Origin: Alphaproteobacteria bacterium
GTDB lineage: Bacteria > Pseudomonadota > Alphaproteobacteria > JAAEOK01
Direction of reading: 5' to 3'
DNA length: 64,000 bases
NCBI GenBank assembly: GCA_024244705.1
Contig: JAAEOK010000056.1
Span: 16,161 to 80,160, forward strand
Under the pieces are notes generated by a model. It saw only the letters and a list, made by a program, of their open reading frames with translations. It was not told the DNA's origin and ran no database searches. The translations under genes were made by a program, and so were the position numbers. This document shows positions 35,543-43,089 of this stretch, piece by piece. Within the stretch, counting starts at the first letter, position 1, and each line of letters starts with the position of its first letter.

Positions 35543-36400
35543 TCAGTAAGCGAAGAACCCACGACCGCTCTTGCGGCCGAGATTGCCCTCTTCGACCATT
35601 TTCTCAAGCAGCGGACAAGGGCGGAATTTGCTGCCACCCAAACACGCCTCCAATACTCTTAACGAATCGAGGATCGTATCCAACCCGATGAGATCCGCCG
35701 TTTCCAGCGGCCCCATCTTGTGATCGAAGCACGACTTGAAGATGGCGTCCACGTCTTCGGCCACGGCAACGCCTTCGTGAATGAGAAAAATCGCCTCGTT
35801 GATGGTCGGCATCAACACGCGGTTCGAGACGAAACCCGGAGAATCGCGCACGACCACATACTTCTTTCCCACCTCATCGAGGAATCGGCCGGTTTCGCGC
35901 AGGGTATCCGGCGACGTCATTTCGCCCGGAATGACCTCGACCGTGTCCTTGAGCGGGACCGGATTCATGAAATGGACGCCGATCAGCCTTCCCGGCAGCC
36001 CGATGAACGATCCGAGCCGGGTTATCGGAATACAGGACGTATTGGCGATCAATATGCAAGACGGCGCGACCACCTTTTCGAGCGCCTCGAAGACCTCGCG
36101 CTTGAGGTCAATATTTTCGTTGACGTTTTCGATGACGAAATCGGCGTCGGCGAGCGTTTGATAGTCGGTCGAGAGGCCAAGCCGCGCCATTGTCGCGTCG
36201 ACCGTCTCGGCCCTCTTCGACTTTGTGAACATGGCCCGCGCGCCGAGACTCCGCCGGATGCGCGTCGCCGCCGCATCGAGCGCCGACGATTCAATATCGA
36301 CCAGAACCGGCCCATATCCCTGTTGCAGGAGGTCTTCGCAAAGGCCGGCACCCATGATACCGGCCCCAACCACCCCGACGACCCTTTCTTGGTCTTTCAT
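35543..36400 (-). CDS. FkbK-like 3-hydroxyacyl-CoA/ACP dehydrogenase
   Basis: A 285-residue dehydrogenase of the 3-hydroxybutyryl-CoA dehydrogenase family: the NAD motif VVGAGIMGAGLCEDLLQQGY, NTSCIPIT, the catalytic His in GVHFMNPVPLKDTVEVI, and SPGFVSNRVLMPTINEA. The C-terminal DLIGLDTILDSL and GRKSGRGFF are also typical. In FK520-type clusters FkbK oxidises glyceryl-ACP. It is the first gene of the four-gene minus-strand operon. Alone it could serve fatty acid or butyrate metabolism. Confidence 0.82.
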   Translation of the reverse strand: MKDQERVVGVVGAGIMGAGLCEDLLQQGYGPVLVDIESSALDAAATRIRRSLGARAMFTKSKRAETVDATMARLGLSTDYQTLADADFVIENVNENIDLKREVFEALEKVVAPSCILIANTSCIPITRLGSFIGLPGRLIGVHFMNPVPLKDTVEVIPGEMTSPDTLRETGRFLDEVGKKYVVVRDSPGFVSNRVLMPTINEAIFLIHEGVAVAEDVDAIFKSCFDHKMGPLETADLIGLDTILDSLRVLEACLGGSKFRPCPLLEKMVEEGNLGRKSGRGFFAY

Positions 36401-36941
36401 TGCCCGTTCGCAGCCACTTTCGACCCGGCGACCTTACCATCCAGGATACGGCACCTCCACCGGTGCGGCGCAGCCCGTCCGGCATTCGAGAACCGAGACC
36501 GCTCCACCGTCTGACGTGGATTTTTGGTGCGTGGCCACAGGCACCAGGTCAAAAAATGTCCGCGACACAAAAAAAACCTACTATTTGGTGACCGGCGTCA
36601 CAGATTTGGACCCAAAGTATGGTTAATACTCCCATCGACGAGCCGCTGATGGCTCGCCGACTTGGACAGGAACCGACCCGTGCACATACAAAATTATGTC
36701 ACCGCCGTTGCCGATTTGACCGTTCTGACGATCGGGTTCGCGCTTTTTGCTGTGCCGTTCGGGTTGGTTCTGTTCTCGCCTCTGATCATGGGCCTGTGAC
36801 GCGGCGCGGAGATATCCGCCGTTCGACGCCATCCCCTCCCCCGACGAGAGATATCGCTAGGTAGGTGCGGTCGATTCTGCCGCAGCGACCAAGGCGTCGC
36901 CCGGGGACGGCGAGGCGCCGCCCCCGTCAACGCCGCTCGCG
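36401..36941. other. 541-bp gap between fkbK-like gene and aminotransferase gene
   Basis: This is the longest stretch without a recognisable gene. It has an A-rich part near 36554-36590 that may hold the promoter of the fkbKJIH-type operon. The inverted repeat agtat-ggtta-atact lies at 36616-36630. One possible small plus-strand membrane protein frame (36680-36799) is annotated separately. I see no terminator. Confidence 0.5.
36680..36799 (+). CDS. Possible 39-residue single-pass membrane protein
   Basis: A GTG at 36680 opens 39 codons. Residues about 10-38 are almost wholly hydrophobic (LTVLTIGFALFAVPFGLVLF), enough for one transmembrane helix. The short N-terminus is polar (MHIQNYVTAVAD). 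An AGGA site lies about 9 nt before the GTG. No family is recognised and it lies alone between two minus-strand genes. The support is the ribosome site, the clean helix and the position in an otherwise empty gap; it could still be chance. Confidence 0.4.
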   Translation: MHIQNYVTAVADLTVLTIGFALFAVPFGLVLFSPLIMGL

Positions 36942-38276
36942 CTAGGCGGCCTCACGGATGGTGTCACCGAGAGTTCCGAACAGCTCGTCGATCTGCGGCT
37001 TTTCGATGATCAGCGGCGGCGACAGGGCGATGATGTCGCCGGTGGTGCGAATCAGAACACCCTTTTCGTAGCATTTGAGGAAGATATCGAAGGCGCGCGC
37101 CGTCGGCTTGTCGGCGATCGGCTCGAGCTCGATACCGGCGATCAGGCCGAGATTGCGCAGGTCGATGACATTGCGGGTGCCTTTCAGCGAATGCACCGCG
37201 TCGGCCCAATAGTCATCGAGCTCCCCGGCGCGTTCGAACAGCCCGTCCTCCTTGTAGATGTCGAGGGCGGCGAGCCCCGCGGCGCAGGCCAGCGGGTGCC
37301 CCGAATAGGTATAGCCGTGGAACAGATCGATGACGTTGTCGGGACCGTCCATGAAGGCGTCGTAGATACCCTTGCGGACGAACACGCCGCCCATCGGCAC
37401 GGTGCCGTTGGTCAGGCCCTTGGCCACCGTCATCATGTCGGGCACGACGTCGAAATATTCGGCCGCGAAGGACTTGCCGAGACGGCCGAATCCGGTGATG
37501 ACCTCGTCGAAGACAAGCAGAATGCCGTGGCGGTCGCAGATCTCGCGCAAACGCTTGAGATAGCCCTTGGGCGGGATCAGCACGCCGGTCGAGCCGGCGA
37601 CCGGTTCGACGATCACCGCCGCGATCGTGCTCGGGTCGTGCAGGGCGACGATCCCCTCCAACTGGTCGGCGAGTTCGGCGCCCCATTCCGGGATGCCGCG
37701 GCTGAATGCATTCTTCTCCAGGTTGTGGGTATGCGGCAGGTGGTCGACGCCGGGCAGCAGACTGCCGAAGAACTTTCGGTTGGCGGAGATGCCGCCGACC
37801 GAAATGCCGCCGAAACCGACGCCGTGATAGCCGCGCTCGCGCCCGATCAGGCGGGTGCGCTGGCCGTCGCCGCGAACGCGGTGGTAGGCGAGCGCGATCT
37901 TGAGCGCGCTATCGACCGATTCGGACCCCGAGTTGGTGAAAAACACGTGGTCGAGGTCGCCGGGGAGCATCGCGGTCAGGCGCGCCGCCAACTCGAAGGC
38001 CGCCGGATGGCCCATTTGAAAGGCCGGCGCATAATCCATCTCCTTGACCTGGGCCGAAACCGCCTCGACGATCTTTTCGCGACCGTGGCCCGCATTGACG
38101 CACCACAGGCCGGCCGTGCCGTCGAGAATCCGGCGCCCGTCATGGGATGTGTAATGCATGTCCTTGGCCGAGACCAAAAGCCGTGGATTGGCCTTGAATT
38201 GCTTGTTCGCCGTAAACGGCATCCAGAACGGCTCTAGATTGTTGGCGGTAAGCCGTGTCGCCGCTTTTGTCGTCAT
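36942..38276 (-). CDS. Class III aminotransferase (beta-alanine:pyruvate type)
   Basis: A 444-residue fold-type I PLP enzyme. The N-terminus contains EPFWMPFTANKQFKANPR, a hallmark of omega-amino acid/beta-alanine:pyruvate aminotransferases. FTNSGSESVDSALK binds the phosphate, LLVFDEVITGFGRLG carries the PLP-pyridine Asp, and the Schiff-base Lys is in MTVAKGLTNGTVPMGG. It would move the amino group of beta-alanine or a related omega-amine to pyruvate. The divergent neighbour panE works on pantoate, so a link to beta-alanine or pantothenate metabolism is possible. An inverted repeat lies in its promoter. Confidence 0.92.
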   Translation of the reverse strand: MTTKAATRLTANNLEPFWMPFTANKQFKANPRLLVSAKDMHYTSHDGRRILDGTAGLWCVNAGHGREKIVEAVSAQVKEMDYAPAFQMGHPAAFELAARLTAMLPGDLDHVFFTNSGSESVDSALKIALAYHRVRGDGQRTRLIGRERGYHGVGFGGISVGGISANRKFFGSLLPGVDHLPHTHNLEKNAFSRGIPEWGAELADQLEGIVALHDPSTIAAVIVEPVAGSTGVLIPPKGYLKRLREICDRHGILLVFDEVITGFGRLGKSFAAEYFDVVPDMMTVAKGLTNGTVPMGGVFVRKGIYDAFMDGPDNVIDLFHGYTYSGHPLACAAGLAALDIYKEDGLFERAGELDDYWADAVHSLKGTRNVIDLRNLGLIAGIELEPIADKPTARAFDIFLKCYEKGVLIRTTGDIIALSPPLIIEKPQIDELFGTLGDTIREAA

Positions 38277-38307
38277 GTCGTCATCCTGAGAAAGAGTGTC
38301 GGTTGTC

Positions 38308-38331
38308 GGTCATATGGGGCCAAGTATGACC
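38308..38331 (-). promoter_or_regulatory. Perfect 7-bp inverted repeat before the aminotransferase gene
   Basis: ggtcata (38308-38314) and tatgacc (38325-38331) are perfectly complementary with a 10-nt spacer, ending 31 bp before the aminotransferase start in the divergent gap with panE. The geometry fits a dimeric regulator's operator. Confidence 0.45.
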
Positions 38332-38493
38332 CGGTTGCAAGACAAGAGCGCCCTTGTGGATGCGGTCATCTGACGCGCGACGGTGGCCGGTTCGTGCCGC
38401 ACTTGTTAGGCTGGGCCGCTGAAACCGGATGATGAGGGCGACCGGAATGCATTGCTGCCTCGCGAGCGAACACCCAGGAGCGGGCGCGGGCGC

Positions 38494-39471
38494 ATGAAGA
38501 TTTGTATCTTTGGCGCCGGCGCAATCGGTGCCGCCGTTGGCGCGCAATTGCACCGGGCCGGCAGCGACGTGACGCTGATCGCCCGCGGCGCCCACCTCGC
38601 CGCCATGCGGGAAAAGGGCCTGACCGTGATTCGCGGCGACGACCGCATCACCGTTTCGCCGCCCTGCACCGACGATCCCGCCGCCGCCGGACCGCAGGAT
38701 CTTGTCATCGTAACCGTCAAGGCCCATACCGCGCCGGCCATCGTCGACATGATGCAACCCCTCCTCGGCCCGGAAACGGCGGTGGTGACCGCGATGAACG
38801 GGATCCCGTGGTGGTACTTCCACGGATTGTCGGTACCGGGCGGCGCGCACTGGCTCGAGAGCGTCGACCCCGGCGGCGTGCAATGGCGCGGAATCGGCCC
38901 TCAGCGCGCCATCGGCGGTGTCGTCTATACGGCGGGTGAGGTCGTCGAGCCGGGCGTCATCGCGCAGGGTCAACGCAGCCGGATCGACATCGGCGAACCC
39001 GACGGCACCCTATCGCCGCGCTGCCGCGTACTCGCCGAAGCCCTGACGGCGGCCGGGATCGAGGCACCGGTGCGGCGACGCATTCGCGACGACATCTGGC
39101 TCAAGCTGTGGGGAAATCTGTCGTTCAATCCGGTCAGCGTCCTGACCCACGGAACCCTACGCGGCATGGCCGCTGATGACGGCGTCCGCGCCGTCTTGCG
39201 GGGGATGATGACCGAGGCCCGTGCGGTTGGTGAAGCCTTTGGCGTTGGGTTCGAGATGGACGTCGAGGCGCGCATCGAGATGGCGGCCGATGTCGGCCAC
39301 CATCGCAGTTCGATGCTTCAGGACTTGCTGCAGGAGCGGTCGATGGAGATCGGCCCCATCGTGACCGCAGTCCAGGAAATGGCGCGCCTGGCCGATATCC
39401 CGACGCCGACGATCGACATGGTGTTGGCCCTGGTCAAGCACCGGGCGGCCACCGCCAAGGGAACCGCCTGA
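38494..39471 (+). CDS. panE: 2-dehydropantoate 2-reductase
   Basis: A 325-residue NADPH-dependent ketopantoate reductase: the N-terminal Rossmann motif MKICIFGAGAIGAAVGAQL, VIVTVKAHT, TAMNGIPWW, the catalytic Lys in DIWLKLWGNLSFNPVS, and the C-terminal HHRSSMLQDLLQ with its conserved Ser and Asp. It makes pantoate for CoA synthesis. Paralogues of this family often act on other keto acids, so the substrate is likely but not certain. The ATG at 38494 begins the Rossmann fold directly. Confidence 0.88.
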   Translation: MKICIFGAGAIGAAVGAQLHRAGSDVTLIARGAHLAAMREKGLTVIRGDDRITVSPPCTDDPAAAGPQDLVIVTVKAHTAPAIVDMMQPLLGPETAVVTAMNGIPWWYFHGLSVPGGAHWLESVDPGGVQWRGIGPQRAIGGVVYTAGEVVEPGVIAQGQRSRIDIGEPDGTLSPRCRVLAEALTAAGIEAPVRRRIRDDIWLKLWGNLSFNPVSVLTHGTLRGMAADDGVRAVLRGMMTEARAVGEAFGVGFEMDVEARIEMAADVGHHRSSMLQDLLQERSMEIGPIVTAVQEMARLADIPTPTIDMVLALVKHRAATAKGTA

Positions 39472-39557
39472 CGGCCACGCGAGCGCCGTGTGACAGCTCA
39501 GGCCGCGGTCGAAGCCGAGCTCCGTAAGCAACCGAATTATCGATATTTTCTCTAAGT

Positions 39558-39574
39558 TTTTACCGTTCCGTAAG
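39558..39574 (+). promoter_or_regulatory. Motif upstream of tadD shared with the flp promoter
   Basis: ttttaccgttccgtaag ends 50 nt before the tadD start. The same 17-mer with one difference (ttttaccgttccttaag on the minus strand at 50387-50371) ends 52 nt before flp. It resembles two half sites spaced by 7 nt, loosely like the CtrA TTAA-N7-TTAA pattern. Confidence 0.55.
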
Positions 39575-39624
39575 GAACCGCACCTAGGATCGCGGCAGAG
39601 CCCGGAACTTGGGAAGGCACCAAT

Positions 39625-40920
39625 ATGCGTACCATCAAATGGCGTCGCGCCCTGGCCATGACAGCGGTGTGTTCGACCCTGGCCTTGAGCGCCTGTACGA
39701 CCGATCCGGTCATGGAATCGATGACCAAGGACCCGCGCTTGTCGCCGCAAGAGCAGACCATCGCGACCGCGCAGCGGTTCATGCGCCTAGGCGACGCGGC
39801 GATGGCAGCCGGTGATGCGCGTACCGCGGTCGGGTTCTACAGCCGGGCGGTGCGGCTCGAATCCGATGACTATCCAATGTTGATCCAGCTCGGCGACGCG
39901 CTCAATGATCTCGGCGCCTATGCCTTCGCAGCCGAGGCCTATCAGAAGGTGCTCGAATTCGCGCCACGCGACCCCGAGGCACTGCGCGGCCTGGGCAATG
40001 CCATGCTGGCCCAGAACCGTCCGTTGCTGGCGCGCGAGAAATACGAAACCGCGCTGGAGGTCTCCGCAGACCCGCGGCTACTCGGCGCCATCGGCATCAC
40101 GCTCGATATGACCGGCGACCACAAGGCAGCGCAATCCTATTACCGCAAAGGCCTGGAACAGGCCCCCGGCAATCTGACACTCAACAACAACCTCGCCCTG
40201 TCGTTGACGCTCGACGGCCAGCACGGCGAGGCCATCGATATCCTGAAGCAGGTCGCCACCGACCCCAACGCCAATCTGCGCCATCGCCAGAACCTGGCGC
40301 TGGTATTCGGGCTCGCCGGCCGTACCAAGGACGCGCGCATGGTCTCGGAAATGGATTTCGATCCGCAGACAGTGGCCGAGAATCTGGCCTACTACGAAGT
40401 ACTGCGAGATTTGCCGGACAAGGCCAAATATCTCCTCGGCCCCAATCGCCAACGATTCGCGGTGACGAAGGAGCCTCAGACGCCGGTACCTCCGGCGCGC
40501 GCCAGCGCCAAAGCGGCGGATACGCCGGCGGAAACGGCGACCGCAATTCCCGACGCCGCGGTGGTGAATTCGCCCTTGCCGGCACCTGAAATCAACCGCG
40601 CGGACTTCAACGCCGCGGCAACGCCTGCCGCCTTGCCGCCGGTCGGCCCACAGCAACTCGATGTCCCGGTGCGGGCTTGGGACGTTCCGGAAGATGTCAC
40701 CGAAACGGCACCGATCGTACGCCGGCCGGCGACGGCCGATATCGTACCGACCGCCCCGGCTGAACTGCCGCCGGCCTACTACCTGGCGCCCGATCCGGTT
40801 CATTCGATCGCACCGTCGGAGGTGCCGCCGGCGGCCGCCCCTGCCGCAGCGCAAGACGGCGAGCCGGTTCCCGACGATAATGCGCCGGCGACGGTCGCTT
40901 CGACGATGACCATCACCTAA
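39625..40920 (+). CDS. tadD: TadD-like tetratricopeptide repeat lipoprotein
   Basis: A 431-residue outer-membrane lipoprotein candidate: signal peptide and lipobox LALSAC near residue 24. Several TPR units follow (e.g. AQRFMRLGDAAMAAGDARTA, DALNDLGAYAFAAEAYQKVL) to about residue 265, then a long Pro/Ala-rich tail (about 280-431) of low complexity. TadD is an assembly factor for Flp pili, probably aiding secretin placement. It is separated from the rest of the tad genes and convergent with tadC, with a strong terminator after its stop. The shared upstream motif ties its expression to flp. Confidence 0.88.
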   Translation: MRTIKWRRALAMTAVCSTLALSACTTDPVMESMTKDPRLSPQEQTIATAQRFMRLGDAAMAAGDARTAVGFYSRAVRLESDDYPMLIQLGDALNDLGAYAFAAEAYQKVLEFAPRDPEALRGLGNAMLAQNRPLLAREKYETALEVSADPRLLGAIGITLDMTGDHKAAQSYYRKGLEQAPGNLTLNNNLALSLTLDGQHGEAIDILKQVATDPNANLRHRQNLALVFGLAGRTKDARMVSEMDFDPQTVAENLAYYEVLRDLPDKAKYLLGPNRQRFAVTKEPQTPVPPARASAKAADTPAETATAIPDAAVVNSPLPAPEINRADFNAAATPAALPPVGPQQLDVPVRAWDVPEDVTETAPIVRRPATADIVPTAPAELPPAYYLAPDPVHSIAPSEVPPAAAPAAAQDGEPVPDDNAPATVASTMTIT

Positions 40921-40951
40921 TCCGACGACGTTCCGAACGCGATGACGACGC

Positions 40952-40982
40952 GGCCGCCCCGTCAATCGGGGCGGCCTTTCTT
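40952..40982 (+). terminator. Rho-independent terminator after tadD
   Basis: A perfect 10-bp GC stem (ggccgccccg, 40952-40961; cggggcggcc, 40967-40976) with loop tcaat is followed by tttctt, 31 bp after the tadD stop. Confidence 0.9.
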
Positions 40983-41086
40983 GTGTCAGCGATTTCGATT
41001 GATCTCAACCGCGGCGGCGTTCACCTTCGCCGCCAATTGGATGCCGGGACGAAGTCCCGCCGCGCGGCCGCACACCGGTTGGAGGT

Positions 41087-42070
41087 TTAGTAGCCGAGAC
41101 CGCGCATGGCATCGATCGTCCGCAGGATGGCGGGACCGATCAGGACGATGAACAGACAAGGGAGAATGAAGACGATCATCGGCACCGTCAGGATCGCCGG
41201 CAACCGGGCCGCCTTTTCCTCGGCGCGCAACATCCGCTGATCGCGAAATTCCGCCGACAGGACGCGCAAGGACTGGGCCAGCGGGGTGCCGAATTTCTCG
41301 GTCTGCAGCAGCGTATTCACCATGCCGCGGGTTTCCATCATGTTGGTCCGCGCACTCAGGTTGTGGAACGCCTTGGAGCGTTCCGGCAGGAAACCGAGCT
41401 CGATAGCCGCCAGCCCGAGTTCGTCCGCCAACACCGGGGCGGCGGCCGCCACCTCCCGCGACACCCGCGCCAATGTCGAATCGATGCTGAGCCCGGCTTC
41501 GGCGCAGATGACCATCAAGTCGAGCCCGTCGGGCATCGCTTTTCGGATTGCATGCTGCCGCTTGGTCGCTTGGTTCTTGACCATAACATCCGGCAGGTAG
41601 TAGCCAATCCCGGCAAAGACGACGACCAGGACCAGTTTGGCGATATCGGGCATCTTGTAGACGCCGAGCGCGAACAGGACGAATGCGGTGGCGGCACCGA
41701 ACAGGACCGGCATGGCGACCTTGAAGAAGATAAACACGACGACCGCGTCTTTCGAACGCCACCCCGCGGTCGCCAACCGTTGGCCGACGCTCTTGCTTTT
41801 TTGGAAGCGAGAGAGATTGAGGCTCTTGACGGTGTTCAGCATCATGCCGAATCCGCGAACCTTGCGCTCGTGGCGACGCTTCGGCGCCAGGAGATCGGCT
41901 TTTAACTCGACCTGCCGCGATTTCAGCGCCTTCATGCGCGGCCCGACCGGATCGCGGACGAGGAGCACGTTCCACAACACATAGACGCTGATGAACGCGG
42001 CCACCGCCGCCAACAGCAATACGACGCCGTCCGGGGACAGACCGAAGGGAAGGAAGTTTTCGAGCTTCAT
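41087..42070 (-). CDS. tadC: Tad pilus inner-membrane platform protein TadC
   Basis: A 327-residue T2SS-F family protein: an N-terminal membrane helix (residues 14-35), two near the middle (about 110-155) and one near the C-terminus (about 295-318), with the T2SSF core including PDGLDLMVICAEAGLSID and LSAEFRDQRMLRAEEKAARLP. With TadB it forms the inner-membrane base that TadA drives during Flp pilus assembly. The ATG overlaps the tadB stop by 4 nt. It is the last gene of the flp-cpa-tad operon. Confidence 0.94.
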   Translation of the reverse strand: MKLENFLPFGLSPDGVVLLLAAVAAFISVYVLWNVLLVRDPVGPRMKALKSRQVELKADLLAPKRRHERKVRGFGMMLNTVKSLNLSRFQKSKSVGQRLATAGWRSKDAVVVFIFFKVAMPVLFGAATAFVLFALGVYKMPDIAKLVLVVVFAGIGYYLPDVMVKNQATKRQHAIRKAMPDGLDLMVICAEAGLSIDSTLARVSREVAAAAPVLADELGLAAIELGFLPERSKAFHNLSARTNMMETRGMVNTLLQTEKFGTPLAQSLRVLSAEFRDQRMLRAEEKAARLPAILTVPMIVFILPCLFIVLIGPAILRTIDAMRGLGY

Positions 42071-43089
42071 ATCTCGAACTTCACCAGTTTGTACATGGTC
42101 GCAACGCCGAGGCTGAGAGACACAAACCCGGCGCCTAGCAACAAATTACCGCGCGGATCCCAGAACAGCTGCATGACATATTGGCTGCTGACCAAATAGA
42201 TGATGCCAAACATGATGAAGGGTAGTGCGCCGATGATGTAGGCGCTGGCGCGAGCTTCACTCGACAGGGCGCGAATCTTGAGCTTCATCTGACGACGCCG
42301 TCGCAGGAGGTCTGCGAGGTTCTCCAGTGTTTCGGCCAGGTTGCCGCCGGTCTCCTTCTGAATCGACATGCTGACAACGAAAAACTTAAACTCCGGAATA
42401 TCGATGCGGCCGGCAGTTTCCCACATTGCCTGTTCCAAGGTCTGACCTAGTTTGACGCTGCTTGAGATCTGAGCGAATTCAACACCAACCGGCTTCGGGA
42501 TTTCCTGCGCTACGGTGCGGATCGATTCCGAAACGGGCAGTCCACTCTTTAGCCCCCGTACAATAAGCTCGATAGCTTCCGGAAAATTATCGATGAACTT
42601 GTAGAGGCGCCGGTTGATTAAGAAACTTGTGGTCACGTGGGGTAGACCAAACCCGATCGCAACACCACCGACGACAGCGACGAGAACGCCCAGCTTGAAG
42701 AAGAAGTAGACCACACCCGCGCCGAAGAGACCGACTACGCAGCAGGCCATCACATATTCGCCAATAGTAAGGTTAAAACCCGTCTTGGCCAGTCGGCGGC
42801 GCATCAGCACGGGCCGCGGCAGCAATTTTTTCACCGCGCGATCGAGTACCGCGAATGAACTGTCCGTCCCCGACCTCCTAATGCCGATGGTTTGGTCCAT
42901 CTCCATGCGCCCGCCACGCAGGCCACCGGTGACCAGGTGGTCCACCCGACGCTTAGTCTGGCGTTTCGGCGAATCTGCCTCCGACTTGATGAGTATCGTT
43001 ATCAGAATGACGGCCAGAACCAGTGCCGCCGAAACCAATGCGTAAACCAACTCCGGGTTGCGTTCGGCGAGTACAAAGAGCTTGGACAT
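42067..43089 (-). CDS. tadB: Tad pilus inner-membrane platform protein TadB
   Basis: A 340-residue T2SS-F family protein. It has a first helix at residues 12-33, two near 120-165 and one near the C-terminus, plus the core motif EAIELIVRGLKSGLPVSESI and KETGGNLAETLENLADLLR. It pairs with TadC under the TadA ATPase. Its start overlaps the tadA stop (TAATG). The region is slightly less GC-rich by eye than the metabolic genes around it. Confidence 0.94.
   Translation of the reverse strand: MSKLFVLAERNPELVYALVSAALVLAVILITILIKSEADSPKRQTKRRVDHLVTGGLRGGRMEMDQTIGIRRSGTDSSFAVLDRAVKKLLPRPVLMRRRLAKTGFNLTIGEYVMACCVVGLFGAGVVYFFFKLGVLVAVVGGVAIGFGLPHVTTSFLINRRLYKFIDNFPEAIELIVRGLKSGLPVSESIRTVAQEIPKPVGVEFAQISSSVKLGQTLEQAMWETAGRIDIPEFKFFVVSMSIQKETGGNLAETLENLADLLRRRRQMKLKIRALSSEARASAYIIGALPFIMFGIIYLVSSQYVMQLFWDPRGNLLLGAGFVSLSLGVATMYKLVKFEI

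Noticed and set aside
38281..38973. Minus-strand open frame over the start of panE
   Set aside because: panE motifs on the plus strand are unambiguous and the antisense translation has no recognisable feature.
40078..40965. Minus-strand open frame opposite tadD
   Set aside because: Arg/Gly-rich shadow frame running through the tadD terminator, with no ribosome site.
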